Part shown: positions 1-8,242 of the stretch, piece after piece | How positions within the stretch are numbered: position 1 is the first letter of the stretch | Layout of the letters: each line of letters opens with the position of its first letter | Origin: a virus | Virus record (IMG/VR): IMGVR_UViG_3300031999_000040 | Location: 1 to 48,336 of that record | Length of the DNA: 48,336 nt | Strand: one strand, 5' to 3' | Position numbers and translations under genes: made by a program | The notes under the pieces: generated by a model | What the model saw: the letters and a program-made list of their open reading frames with translations, nothing else | The model's database searches: none | Told to the model about the DNA's origin: nothing

Positions 1-40
1 GACGCCACGTTGCGTCTGGCTGCCGACGCAACGTGGCGTC
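1..40. other. Foldback hairpin at the left contig end
   Basis: Positions 1-16 are the exact reverse complement of 25-40, with an 8-nt loop at 17-24. The true upstream sequence is visible before 48211 and does not match positions 1-11. Those 11 bases are therefore most likely an assembly or library foldback artefact and not a real hairpin. Confidence 0.8.
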
Positions 41-137
41 TACACGTTCCGGCTTATCACCAGCGACCACCGGATGGTCGAAGCGCCGGAGGGCATCGGC
101 GCGCCTGGCGACGCCGCGCGGTGGAGCGTCGATAGCG
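12..137. repeat. Left copy of the 126-bp terminal overlap
   Basis: Identical to 48211-48336. The overlap lies inside the primase-helicase gene, and the reading frame is continuous across it, so it marks circular closure of the assembly at 48,199 bp. It could reflect a circularly permuted or terminally redundant virion genome. It is not evidence for a biological 126-bp direct terminal repeat. Confidence 0.9.
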
Positions 138-1318
138 TCACCGATTATAATGTGTTCGCGTGGCTCAACGCGCGCACCGTGACGGTAGATCCCGCCGAGC
201 TACAGGCTGAAATCGAAGGGCTGTTCAGGACGTACATGTGGTATCCGCACGAGGACGCGTACAAGGTGCTATCGTTGTGGGTCATGGCGTCCTACGTGTT
301 CATGCTCTATGATTGCTGCGCCTACCTCGCCATGACGGGCACGAAGCGCGCCGGCAAGACACGAACCTTAGAGCTTATCGAACACTTGGCGTGGAACGCG
401 CTTAAAGTGTCGTCCTTCTCCGCCAGCTATCTCTTCCGCGCCGTCGCCGCCGGTCGGAACACGTTGCTGTTCGACGAATCGGACATTCTCAGTGCGGCCG
501 CCCGCGGCGGCCAGGAAGTGGACGAGCGCCTGGCCGTCGTGCTGGACGGCTACCGCCGGTCGGGCAAGACTGGACGCGTCGAGGGCGAGAACAACACACC
601 ACGCACGTACCCTACCTATAGTCCTAAAGCCTTCGCCTCAATGTTCGGCCTTCCCGACATGGTGACGGATCGCGCCATCATGATCGAGGTACTGCGGCGG
701 ACATCCGATACTCCTATCACCAGTCTTGTCACTGCCGAGATCGCCCCTGCATGTCAAGTATTGCGCAACCAGCTTTACTGCTTCGCCTTGGAGAATACGG
801 CACAGCTAAATACGTTGCGCCAGACAGTCACGTCAGCGGCTACTGAGTTATTCGACCGTGAGTTCGAGATATGGCAGCCGTTACTGAGCATCGCGGTGTT
901 GTGCGGCGGCGACGTTTACAAGTGCGCGCTTGGCTATGCGCACGCCAGCCACGCCTCAAAGAAGGCGGCAGAACGTGAAACCTCTATGACCAGCGCCGCC
1001 ATCCTGACGTGTCAGCGCCTGCTCATTGAGGAGGAGCCGGATCTTTTGGACGCGCAAGGCAAGTGGTACGCGCGGGCGCGCATCCGGCGGCGGGTGGCCG
1101 AAATCATGGAGCGCGATGAAGAGCAAGTGCGCCCTGAGCGCATCCGCATGGAACTGATCAAGACGGGTATCCTTTCCACATCTGGAACCTCAGTAAAACA
1201 GATTTGGTCCGGCACAAGTCGCGGGCAGCGCATCTACTGTTTAAACCCAGACCTGGTGATGAAAGCCGCTCAGAGGTTCGACGTGACAGAAATTGGAACA
1301 ATATTCAGTGATGTATAG
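14..1318 (+). CDS. Primase-helicase, C-terminal part (continues from 47043-48336)
   Basis: This is the C-terminal half of one gene of about 824 codons that starts at TTG 47043 and crosses the contig join; 14 is the first in-frame codon after the join. The part here carries a P-loop ATPase: Walker A GTKRAGKT near residue 500 of the joined protein, and Walker B TLLFDESD shortly after. This is the layout of phage and mobile-element primase-helicases of the DUF3631/DUF927 kind, which follow a TOPRIM primase with a helicase-like ATPase. The expected role is priming and unwinding at the replication fork. The gene ends in TAG, followed by a long leader region. The apparent ATG at 74 is internal. Confidence 0.85.
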   Translation, partial: VWLPTQRGVYTFRLITSDHRMVEAPEGIGAPGDAARWSVDSVTDYNVFAWLNARTVTVDPAELQAEIEGLFRTYMWYPHEDAYKVLSLWVMASYVFMLYDCCAYLAMTGTKRAGKTRTLELIEHLAWNALKVSSFSASYLFRAVAAGRNTLLFDESDILSAAARGGQEVDERLAVVLDGYRRSGKTGRVEGENNTPRTYPTYSPKAFASMFGLPDMVTDRAIMIEVLRRTSDTPITSLVTAEIAPACQVLRNQLYCFALENTAQLNTLRQTVTSAATELFDREFEIWQPLLSIAVLCGGDVYKCALGYAHASHASKKAAERETSMTSAAILTCQRLLIEEEPDLLDAQGKWYARARIRRRVAEIMERDEEQVRPERIRMELIKTGILSTSGTSVKQIWSGTSRGQRIYCLNPDLVMKAAQRFDVTEIGTIFSDV

Positions 1319-1384
1319 GGACGTGTCAGCTTTAAGTCGAGGCACAAACCCACGTCATCAGCCAAATGCTTCGTCGGCGCAATG

Positions 1385-1413
1385 TATGCAACTACTTCCG
1401 TAGCGTGTATAAT
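1385..1413 (+). promoter_or_regulatory. Candidate promoter with perfect TATAAT
   Basis: TATAAT at 1408-1413 matches the -10 consensus. The -35 position 17 bp upstream (TATGCA) is poor. Transcription would begin near 1420, just before the left arm of the large inverted repeat, so the repeat would be folded in the RNA leader. Confidence 0.45.
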
Positions 1414-1429
1414 GCGGTCGCGGCGTGGT

Positions 1430-1588
1430 TTTGATGGTCGTGCTTCGTCTGCATTGCCCTGTAGGGGCGACCAGGAAATTTTCCTGGCGGGCCTAATTAT
1501 AGTGAAAGGTCGTTAGACGATGTTTCGCGTCACAGAAAAGTACCCCTCCCTCTCCAGGAGACGTTGCAGACGAAGCACGACCATCAAA
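1430..1588. repeat. 24-bp perfect inverted repeat with nested hairpin
   Basis: The left arm at 1430-1453 is the exact reverse complement of 1565-1588. The 111-nt loop contains a second hairpin, CCAGGAAA/TTTCCTGG at 1471-1487. The element sits in the roughly 490-bp gene-poor gap between the primase and the RuvC-like gene. It could be an RNA leader structure, a replication element or a small palindromic mobile element. No transposase is nearby. Confidence 0.85.
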
Positions 1589-1743
1589 GCCGCGTTGTGA
1601 CTGTATTAAACGTGCTACGGAAGATAATGCAGGCATTGCTTGGCGAAGCATTGGCGGAAACGCAGGCGGTGCATGGAACAGAAGCCTATTTTAGGCACCC
1701 CGGCGGTTTACAGTTACTGGGCATCGTGCAGGAGTTCCCACTG

Positions 1744-1759
1744 AACTCCTACAGGAGTT
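1744..1759 (+). promoter_or_regulatory. Hairpin in the RuvC leader
   Basis: AACTCCT and AGGAGTT pair with a 2-nt loop and hide an AGGAG sequence. It lies 50 nt before the chosen start of the RuvC-like gene. A second, exposed GGGAGG at 1796-1801 serves that start. The remainder of 1319-1809 shows no convincing gene, although the RuvC frame stays open back to a TTG at 1564. Confidence 0.4.
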
Positions 1760-1809
1760 ATATTGTGACTATGCAGGCGTGCATAAACCGCAGATGGGAG
1801 GTGCTTCCA

Positions 1810-2349
1810 GTGGAATTCCCAGGTGGCACTGGCGGGCGGTGGTGCTCGAACGTTCCGGCAATCCTGGCCATTGACCCCGGTAAGACGACGGGGTGGGCAC
1901 GGTATCCGCTCTACCCGGATGCCAGGGTACTGCCGTCGGTTGGTGAATGGTGCAGCGCCCCTGATCTTACGGGGCAGTTGTGCACCGTCGCGGCAGAGCT
2001 TCTTAAATTCCCTGCTCCCTATTACCTGTACGTCGTCGTCGTCGAAGACTTCCGGCTGCACCCTTGGAAGGCAGCGGCGCTGTCCTGGAGCGACATGCCT
2101 GCGCCCCAGGTCATCGGCTACGTCAAGGTGCTGTGCGCTACACAGAACGTGTCACCGCCGGTGATGCAACAGCCTTCCGCGAAGGCGGCCGTTCCCAACG
2201 CGCTGCTGAAACGTCTTGGCTGGTACGCCTGCACCCGCGGCAAGCCGCACGCGCGCGACGCGCTGCGGCACCTGGTGTACTACATCATGAAGCATAGCCC
2301 GGCGGAGTTCGTGAAGCTCCTGGACCAAGTGGGAGGTGAAACCGCGTGA
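1810..2349 (+). CDS. RuvC-like Holliday junction resolvase
   Basis: The product of about 179 residues starts with an RNase H-fold strand ending AIDPGKTTGWA, the first catalytic Asp motif of RuvC-family resolvases. Later VVVEDFR supplies an acidic residue and HARDALRHLVYY the C-terminal Asp. The family cuts four-way junctions, which phages use to resolve recombination or branched replication products before packaging. GTG 1810 was chosen because GGGAGG ends 8 nt upstream and the length then matches RuvC (about 170). An in-frame TTG at 1564 would add 82 unsupported residues. The stop overlaps the next start by 4 nt (GTGA). Confidence 0.75.
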   Translation: MEFPGGTGGRWCSNVPAILAIDPGKTTGWARYPLYPDARVLPSVGEWCSAPDLTGQLCTVAAELLKFPAPYYLYVVVVEDFRLHPWKAAALSWSDMPAPQVIGYVKVLCATQNVSPPVMQQPSAKAAVPNALLKRLGWYACTRGKPHARDALRHLVYYIMKHSPAEFVKLLDQVGGETA

Positions 2350-2594
2350 TCAAGGCACTATCATGGAAGGACAACAAGGTGCTCGACGAGTTCCAGCGCC
2401 AGTACACGCGGACACGCCGTCCGGTGGCGCCGTCAACCGTCGCCGCGGCTCTGGGGAAAGCGTCGGGCCGGCGGTATACTACAGCGTCCCTCGCGGCGAA
2501 CATCGAACGCCTGCACGCAAACGGGATGCTCAAAGCAGTACTGTTGAAGCGTCCGTTGGGCGGCCACCACTACATTCCGGTCGTGGGGGTGTGA
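2346..2594 (+). CDS. Small basic protein, possible winged helix
   Basis: 82 residues, starting at GTG 2346, which overlaps the stop of the RuvC-like gene; GGGAGGTGA lies just upstream. The sequence is basic. The stretch PSTVAAALGKASGRRYTTASLAANIERLHANG has the helix-turn-helix rhythm of winged-helix proteins, followed by a short beta-like end (HHYIPVVGV). A DNA-binding role is inference. It sits between resolvase and polymerase genes in one operon. Confidence 0.6.
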   Translation: MIKALSWKDNKVLDEFQRQYTRTRRPVAPSTVAAALGKASGRRYTTASLAANIERLHANGMLKAVLLKRPLGGHHYIPVVGV

Positions 2595-2600
2595 AACGGC

Positions 2601-3131
2601 GTGGACCCCGATAAGTGCAAGAACGAGAGTTGCATCTGTAGAAGCTGTACTTCTATCACATACAGTGAACATCGCTGTAGAGAGTGGTGCCGTAAGTTTT
2701 GCTCAGCTATACACCCCGATCCCCGTCACCGTTGCCCTTACTGGCACGAGCAGAGTGCCGCGCGGCAAAATGTCATCAAAAATGTGTGCTTGGCGCCTAA
2801 CACTACGTCCCAGTCGGGAGGGGGTAAAGTAGCCGTGAAGCAGCAGCTGGCGAACATGCGGACGTGCTACGACTGCGCCTTGTGGAGTACCTGCCCAAAG
2901 CAGGACGCCGCGATGGGCACTTGGCAGGCCGCCTGGAGATTGCAGGAACGTTGCCCTAAAGGCGTGCAGCTGGTCGTCGCCGTAATCTGCAAAGACGCCG
3001 TACCCGCGCCGGGTTACAGGCGGCGAAGCCCCGAGTGGATTTGGGGCCATGACGAACGGGAGGTGCACAATGGCGATCAGAATAATGCGGACGACGGGAC
3101 GCATGGCGCAGGCGGCGGGGGAAGCGTGTGA
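2601..3131 (+). CDS. Cysteine-rich hypothetical protein
   Basis: 176 residues from GTG 2601, with many Cys in pairs (KNESCICRSCTS, CYDCALWSTC), suggesting zinc-binding knuckles. The last 62 nt overlap the start of the polymerase gene in another frame, giving a low-complexity Gly/Asp tail. An in-frame GTG at 2835, with a GGGAGGGGG-type site upstream, could start a shorter product that keeps the second Cys group. Not recognised. The N-terminal part could be a separate gene that has been joined. Confidence 0.5.
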   Translation: MDPDKCKNESCICRSCTSITYSEHRCREWCRKFCSAIHPDPRHRCPYWHEQSAARQNVIKNVCLAPNTTSQSGGGKVAVKQQLANMRTCYDCALWSTCPKQDAAMGTWQAAWRLQERCPKGVQLVVAVICKDAVPAPGYRRRSPEWIWGHDEREVHNGDQNNADDGTHGAGGGGSV

Positions 3132-5400
3132 AAGCTGCGGCCTGGCCGACTGCCTGTACGTACCCGGCTGCGGGCCGCCAGCCGCCCGCGTGGTCATCGT
3201 CGGGGAAGCGCCGGGCGATGTCGAGGCCGCACGTGGCGTACCGTTTGTCGGCCCGGCAGGCCGCCTGCTTGACCAGATACTGGCTGAGGTCGGCATCGAC
3301 CGCGAGGAGTGCTACGTCACGAATGCTTGCCTCTGCCGGCCGCGGACGCCCGAGGGAGTGCACCGCGCCCCCACAGACGACGAGATCGCGTGCTGCCGCG
3401 ACCGGCTCCTCGACGAAGTGGCCGGCAGGGCGCCGGACCTTGTTATCCTGTGCGGCGCAACGCCGCTAAAGGCAGTGCTGGGCAAGGGCAAAATCAGCGA
3501 CGAAAACGGGCTGGTCCAGTGGTGCGAGGACGTGAAGGCCCACGTCATGCCGGTCTTCCATCCCAGCGCGGCGCTGCACAAGCCGGGCTATTACATTGAC
3601 ATCGTTAAGGCTTTCCGCAAGGCGGCGCAGGTGTTGCATAACCCGTCGTCGGTACGCGTCGGCGCGCCTGGCGTCGAGCGGTACATCCTAGAGACGCGCG
3701 ACGACGTGGACGCGCTATGCGCCCGCCTGGCGGAGTTCACCCGCGTAACCATCGACGAGGAGCACGGTAGCCAAGGACAGCTGCTGTGCTTGGGCCTTTC
3801 CTACCACCCCGGCACCGCGGTCGTCCTGCCCCGGCACCTGTGCGAAGACCGCTACTGCTTGACGCGCCTTGATGAAGCCCTGGCCAGGATGCAGGTGGTC
3901 GGTCAGAACATCAAGTCCGACCTGAAGACGCTTTGGCGGCACGGTATGCCCCGCCTGACGACCGGCGGCGACCTCCTCCTGGCACATTACCTGTACTCCG
4001 GGATGCCAGGTGATCACGACCTGGAGAGCATCCTGGTCGAGCTTTTAAACGTGCCGCCGTACAAGCACATGGTGGCACGACATGTAAAGTGTATGGAGGA
4101 GTGTCCACCCGCCCTACTGCACGAGTATAACGGCTATGACGCCGCGTACACGCACCTGGCATTCCTCGACATCGAACAACGGCTGACGCCGGAGGAGCGC
4201 GCCTTCCTGGAAGGGATGCTGTACCCCGCCAGCGATGCGCTGGCGCGGATGGAGTATGTCGGTGTCCTCGTCGATGTTGCCCGGTGCGCTGAGGTTGAGG
4301 CGACGCTATCCACTCAAATTGCGGCGGCGAAGACGCAGATGTACGCCGCAGCGGGCGGCGAGTTCAACCCTAACTACTGGAAAGATGTCTGCAACGTGCT
4401 ATATGGGGTGCTCGGACTGCCCCTCGCACCGCGTGGGAAGATGTCGTCCGATGAGGAGAACCTGACCCGGCTGGCTGAAACCACCGATAGCCCGGTGCCC
4501 GGACTGGTCCTGGAGTACCGCAAGTTGAGCAAGCTCTACGGCACTTACGTGCAAAAGCTGCCGTCGCTCTTGGACAGCGCAAACCGGCTGCACACAACCT
4601 ATAACCTCAACACGACGCGAACGGGTCGCTTGTCTTCTAAAGAGCCTAACCTCCAGAACATCCCACATGGCAGCACCATCCATCAACTGTACGTGCCGTC
4701 GCCCGGCTACGTCATGGTTCAAGGCGACCTGTCCCAAGCTGAGGTGCGCGTCCTGGCACTTTTCAGCAAGGATAAGGTGCTGCTCGACGCGGTGGAAGGC
4801 GCCGACGTACATAGGAGTATGGCGGCCGCGGTTTTCAAGAAGCAACCGGAGGATGTCACAAGCGTTGAGCGCACGTCGGCGAAGCGTGCCACCTTCGGCA
4901 TCATGTACGGCATAACGGCGCGCGGCCTAGCGCGTAGCGTTGGATGCTCCGAGCCGGAGGCGCAGGAGATCATCAACAGGTTCTTCGCCGCGCTGCCGCA
5001 GGTGCGCGAGTGGATCGAATCCACGAAGCGTGAGGCAATGCGCACCGGCGTCGTGCGCACGCCGTTCGGGCGCCGGCGCGTGTTAAACTTCGGCGCTGAG
5101 AACACGGAGGTTATCCTGCGCCAGGCTGTGAACACGCCCATCCAGAGCACGGCCAGCGACATCTGCCTGGCCGGGTTGGTACGGCATGACCGGCGCCTGC
5201 TCGACGATCCCGGCCGGCGCCTGCTCCTGACGGTGCACGATTCGATCAGTGTCGAGGTGCTGGTAGACGCGCGTGACCAGGCGTGCGCTGAACTCAAGCA
5301 GGACATGGAGTTCATGTGGGACGGCGTGCACTTCCGCGCCGACGTCAGTTTCGGGCCGTCATGGGGCGCATTAGAAGACTGGGAGGTGACAGGATCATGA
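3070..5400 (+). CDS. Uracil-DNA glycosylase / 3'-5' exonuclease / DNA polymerase A fusion
   Basis: 776 residues from ATG 3070 (GGGAGG 7 nt upstream; an in-frame start at 3049 lacks such a site). Residues 18-200 match family 4/5-type uracil-DNA glycosylases: GEAPGDVE (45-52), PFVGPAGRLL, Cys pairs near 20-28 and 87 and a later CC fitting the 4Fe-4S cluster, and HPSAAL near 164. Next comes a DEDD exonuclease (DEE near 229, NIKSD, YNGYDAAY). The polymerase has motif A GDLSQAE (near 553), motif B RTSAKRATFGIMYG (near 601, Phe at the E. coli 762 position) and motif C VHDS (near 722). The usual motif C Glu is Ser. A glycosylase-like domain before a phage polymerase is known from SPO1-type phages. 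This is probably the replicative polymerase. Confidence 0.93.
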   Translation: MAIRIMRTTGRMAQAAGEACESCGLADCLYVPGCGPPAARVVIVGEAPGDVEAARGVPFVGPAGRLLDQILAEVGIDREECYVTNACLCRPRTPEGVHRAPTDDEIACCRDRLLDEVAGRAPDLVILCGATPLKAVLGKGKISDENGLVQWCEDVKAHVMPVFHPSAALHKPGYYIDIVKAFRKAAQVLHNPSSVRVGAPGVERYILETRDDVDALCARLAEFTRVTIDEEHGSQGQLLCLGLSYHPGTAVVLPRHLCEDRYCLTRLDEALARMQVVGQNIKSDLKTLWRHGMPRLTTGGDLLLAHYLYSGMPGDHDLESILVELLNVPPYKHMVARHVKCMEECPPALLHEYNGYDAAYTHLAFLDIEQRLTPEERAFLEGMLYPASDALARMEYVGVLVDVARCAEVEATLSTQIAAAKTQMYAAAGGEFNPNYWKDVCNVLYGVLGLPLAPRGKMSSDEENLTRLAETTDSPVPGLVLEYRKLSKLYGTYVQKLPSLLDSANRLHTTYNLNTTRTGRLSSKEPNLQNIPHGSTIHQLYVPSPGYVMVQGDLSQAEVRVLALFSKDKVLLDAVEGADVHRSMAAAVFKKQPEDVTSVERTSAKRATFGIMYGITARGLARSVGCSEPEAQEIINRFFAALPQVREWIESTKREAMRTGVVRTPFGRRRVLNFGAENTEVILRQAVNTPIQSTASDICLAGLVRHDRRLLDDPGRRLLLTVHDSISVEVLVDARDQACAELKQDMEFMWDGVHFRADVSFGPSWGALEDWEVTGS

Positions 5401-5774
5401 AGCTAGATGACCCCATGCGCGCGCAGATGCTCTGGAAGCTGCGAACCGGCTTTGTGTCCCCTGACGGCAGGTTTCATATGTCGTCGTTCGGGCTGCATGA
5501 GGCGGCGGCGGAGGAGCATGTCAAGGCACTGGCGCCGGGCGTTGAATCGCCGGCGCCGTACCACAGCTGGAAGGACAAGCTGGTTGAGGAGCACAACTGG
5601 ATCTCCTGCGGGGCGGACCCGCTTTCACAACTGGCTGCGTGTGTTTGCGCACCCACCAACAAGCGCCGGATCACTGAGGCGCAGAAGCAGACGTTGCTGC
5701 GCTGGGCGAAAGCTCAAGACTACCCGCTGCACCAGTACTTCAAGGACGTCGGCGAGGAGGCAGAAGCGCAATGA
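5397..5774 (+). CDS. Hypothetical protein
   Basis: 125 residues. ATG 5397 overlaps the polymerase stop (ATGA) and follows GGGAGGTGA, so it is translationally coupled to the polymerase. Sequence features are few: HSWKDKLVEEHNWISCGADPL in the middle and a C-terminal helix rich in Glu. Not recognised. Confidence 0.75.
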   Translation: MKLDDPMRAQMLWKLRTGFVSPDGRFHMSSFGLHEAAAEEHVKALAPGVESPAPYHSWKDKLVEEHNWISCGADPLSQLAACVCAPTNKRRITEAQKQTLLRWAKAQDYPLHQYFKDVGEEAEAQ

Positions 5775-6085
5775 CGCGCAAGGAGGAGTCCCGCATCGAC
5801 CTCATCCTGAGTGATAAGATGCTTCAGGCCAGCATCGGCGACATCCTAACCTACGAGGTCATGGCGGGGATCCGTGAGTTGCTTGTGCCGCCGAGCGACG
5901 TGGTTAAACAACAGCGTCTACACCCCCGGCTCTTGACGGGTGCACTGGCAACACTACGCATCTCCGTTCAGCGCGAACAGGTGCCTACTGAGGACGAGGA
6001 CGCCCCACCGAAGTTCTGGACACGAATCAATCTCCGCCTGAGTTTTGACGGCTCCACGTCCTCACCAGGTAGCGACGCACAATGA
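5771..6085 (+). CDS. Hypothetical protein
   Basis: 104 residues. The start overlaps the previous stop by 4 nt (ATGA). Predicted mixed helix and strand with an acidic middle (EDEDAPP). There are no Cys or other metal ligands and no membrane segment. Not recognised. Tight coupling to both neighbours supports it as a real gene of the replication operon. Confidence 0.7.
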   Translation: MTRKEESRIDLILSDKMLQASIGDILTYEVMAGIRELLVPPSDVVKQQRLHPRLLTGALATLRISVQREQVPTEDEDAPPKFWTRINLRLSFDGSTSSPGSDAQ

Positions 6086-6339
6086 CACACGCAGAGGTTG
6101 TCACGTTACTCCGCAAGTGGGCGCGAGAGCAGCAGCAGCTAGCGGCACAGTTGTTATGCACGCCGGTCCACGCCTCAATGGCGCGCAGCCCCGAGCAGCT
6201 GGCCGCCTTTGCGCGGGACGCACTCACACACGCGCACAACGCGTGCGCGCTCAATACTGCGGCAAATCTGTTCGAGGCTGGGAGGGATCGCCTTGACCCA
6301 GGGGCAACACCTGGAGAAGCTGCTAAACTACTGGGCTAA
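6082..6339 (+). CDS. Small hypothetical helical protein
   Basis: 85 residues, ATGA overlap with the preceding gene. Ala- and His-rich helices (ARDALTHAHNACALNTAANLF). The final 47 nt overlap the next gene in another frame. Not recognised. Confidence 0.6.
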   Translation: MTHAEVVTLLRKWAREQQQLAAQLLCTPVHASMARSPEQLAAFARDALTHAHNACALNTAANLFEAGRDRLDPGATPGEAAKLLG

Positions 6340-6871
6340 CGTCTTGCACCTCGGGCGTTGGTACATAAGCTGGCACCCTGTAGAAGAGGGGACGCTCAAG
6401 GACGCCAAAGGCGCCGCGGCGGCCATGAGCGTTGAGACGTATCCCGACTACCTTAGAGCGCGGATCTCGATCACGTGGCCGCCTACGGCAGCGACCTATG
6501 GCGGCATGACGGTGGAGTTCGCCTTGACGCACGAACTGCTACATGTGCAGCAAAGCGAAATTCTCAGGCCGCTCGACGCCCTGATCGACAAAGCCGGGGT
6601 GTTAGGCGCGGCACTGGCCGTTGCCTACGACGCTACTCATGGCGCAACGGAGCAGCAGGCACAGACGCTGGCGCACGTTCTGATGCACTTGCGTTACCCG
6701 GCGTATCCTGCCTGGTGGCCGGGCCAGTGGCTGGGGTGGGGAGCCGTCGGCGATGTGGCCGAGGAGCGGAAGAAATGGAGGGAGCACCTTGGAAAACGTG
6801 CCGGGAGATGGTCCTGTGAAAAGAACGTCGCGGGAGTGCGCGCGGTTGTCGCGCTGGACGAACATCGGTGA
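6293..6871 (+). CDS. Putative HExxH zinc metallopeptidase
   Basis: 192 residues from TTG 6293, which has GGAGGGA 6 nt upstream; the open frame reaches back to 6209 without a better site. The core is TVEFALTHELLHVQQ, whose HELLH is a zincin HExxH motif (metal-binding His and catalytic Glu), preceded by beta-like segments (RWYISWHPV, ARISITW). The third metal ligand is not obvious. Phage proteins of this sort include ImmA- and SprT-like peptidases, which can cleave host repressors or process virion proteins. Which applies here is unknown. Trp-rich C-terminal region (PAWWPGQWLGWG). Confidence 0.6.
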   Translation: MTQGQHLEKLLNYWANVLHLGRWYISWHPVEEGTLKDAKGAAAAMSVETYPDYLRARISITWPPTAATYGGMTVEFALTHELLHVQQSEILRPLDALIDKAGVLGAALAVAYDATHGATEQQAQTLAHVLMHLRYPAYPAWWPGQWLGWGAVGDVAEERKKWREHLGKRAGRWSCEKNVAGVRAVVALDEHR

Positions 6872-7415
6872 GGCGGCCCTACGTGAGGCGGACAGGCGGT
6901 TGGATCGTGGTGATCGCGGCAGCGTCAGTGATCAGATTCACCAGCACATGGCGTCGGATCGGGATCACGAGCACCTGGCGGTACACTTCAGTTGGGCCGC
7001 CCGCGCCTGTATTGCCCTTGCGCGTCACTACGGCCCCAGCCGCGCGCGGCGTATGTCGCCATTCGACGAGAATCGGCGTCATGCACGCATCTGGCGCCGC
7101 CAGGAGCGTGTGTTCGAGCAGCTGGTCGAGCAGTTGATCGGGCCGGAGCCACCCACTCCAAACCTGGACAAGATGTTAAAGGTGCACGACAGCAGCCAGG
7201 CTATCGGGGAGTTCATCACCTGGCTGCACGACGAGCAGGGGATCAACTTCATGGTATGGCGCCGGTACAACGAGGCCGTCTTCGGTGGGGAGTGGTCGGG
7301 AATCGGGGAAGATACTGAGCACTTGCTGGCACGTTTCTTCAACGTGGACCTTGAAGTGGCTGAGCAGGAGCGGCAGACGTTCGCGGAGTACAAGAAGAAG
7401 CGGGGGCGGGCGTAG
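6816..7415 (+). CDS. Hypothetical two-part protein
   Basis: 199 residues from GTG 6816 (GGGAG 8 nt upstream); TTG 6789 is an alternative with a closer site. It overlaps the metallopeptidase gene by 56 nt. The N-terminal half is Arg/His rich. The C-terminal half has the pattern LDKMLKVHDSSQAIGEFITWL then LLARFFNVDLEVAEQERQ, a helical module I recall as recurrent in unannotated phage proteins. Function unknown. The stop overlaps the next GTG. Confidence 0.65.
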   Translation: MKRTSRECARLSRWTNIGEAALREADRRLDRGDRGSVSDQIHQHMASDRDHEHLAVHFSWAARACIALARHYGPSRARRMSPFDENRRHARIWRRQERVFEQLVEQLIGPEPPTPNLDKMLKVHDSSQAIGEFITWLHDEQGINFMVWRRYNEAVFGGEWSGIGEDTEHLLARFFNVDLEVAEQERQTFAEYKKKRGRA

Positions 7416-7597
7416 TGGGCGGCATCATCTATCGCCTGTACGCCGTCCGGTGCGCACGGTGCGCCACCGGACATACGGCGGAGACGCACAGCGTACTTGC
7501 ATTCGCAGACGCATTAGAGGAGGCCGGTTGGGAGCAGGTCTACCATCGTTGGCACTGCCCCACCTGTCGGCCTCACAAGGAGGGAAGGCGTACATGA
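7415..7597 (+). CDS. Small zinc-ribbon protein
   Basis: 60 residues from GTG 7415, overlapping the preceding stop. Two CxxC pairs, CARC near residue 13 and CPTC near residue 48, separated by a helix, form a standard four-Cys zinc ribbon. Such small phage proteins may bind nucleic acid or host factors; nothing more specific can be said. Confidence 0.7.
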   Translation: MGGIIYRLYAVRCARCATGHTAETHSVLAFADALEEAGWEQVYHRWHCPTCRPHKEGRRT

Positions 7598-8205
7598 CAC
7601 GCCCGGACCACTTCGAGAGTGACATGAAGGCCGGCACTAGCACAATCGCTGACCTAGTAGCCGACCTGCTGGCGCGGGACAAGGCGGTATGGCTCTACGT
7701 TGTAGGCGTTCCTGGCGCTTGGGGCCACCGCGTGGTGAGGGTGGAGGACGGCTGCTTGTGCACGACAGGAAGCAAGCTGTTCACACCGGCATCGCCGATG
7801 CCGCTGTGCGTCCAGTACATCCCCGGCGAGGACATGTACGTCGTCAGGCGCGGCGTGCCGCTTGTGTATACTTACACGACGCCCCTGCGGTCGGAAGTCG
7901 CCCGCTTCGCTGAGGCGATGGAGTTAGTACTGCGGGGGCACGACCGGAAATCTCACTGGTCGTACATGCCGCAGACGTACTTGCTCACCCGCCTGTGCGA
8001 CGAGGTGCAGGAACTCATCGCGGCGGCGGCCGCGCCCGAGCCGCGGCGGGAGGACATCGCCGTCGAGGCCATCGACGCGGCCCTCTTCGCTATGATGATT
8101 TACGACAACGTGATGGGGTGGCTTGGGGCCGAGTACCCTGCACCGGGCACGCCGGATACGCCCGATGAGCCACCCATTGTCGAGGACGAGGCGGCGACCG
8201 AGTAG
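7594..8205 (+). CDS. MazG-like nucleotide pyrophosphohydrolase
   Basis: 203 residues. ATG 7594 overlaps the zinc-ribbon stop (ATGA) and follows AAGGAGGGAAGG. The C-terminal 90 residues fit the all-alpha NTP pyrophosphatase fold: a helix with DEVQELIAA and a second with EAIDAALFAMMI give the ExxE...ExxD metal-binding set. The N-terminal 110 residues are beta-rich and unrecognised. MazG-type phage enzymes hydrolyse NTPs or dNTPs to monophosphates, or lower ppGpp, adjusting nucleotide pools during replication. A long Pro/Asp/Glu tail ends the protein. Confidence 0.7.
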   Translation: MTRPDHFESDMKAGTSTIADLVADLLARDKAVWLYVVGVPGAWGHRVVRVEDGCLCTTGSKLFTPASPMPLCVQYIPGEDMYVVRRGVPLVYTYTTPLRSEVARFAEAMELVLRGHDRKSHWSYMPQTYLLTRLCDEVQELIAAAAAPEPRREDIAVEAIDAALFAMMIYDNVMGWLGAEYPAPGTPDTPDEPPIVEDEAATE

Positions 8206-8242
8206 CGTGCTTCATAAAGTGCTGAAAGGAGGTGAATAGGCA

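Noticed and set aside
1-40. 16-bp terminal hairpin as a real genome end
   Set aside because: The right-hand copy shows different true upstream sequence, so the hairpin depends on 11 artefactual bases.
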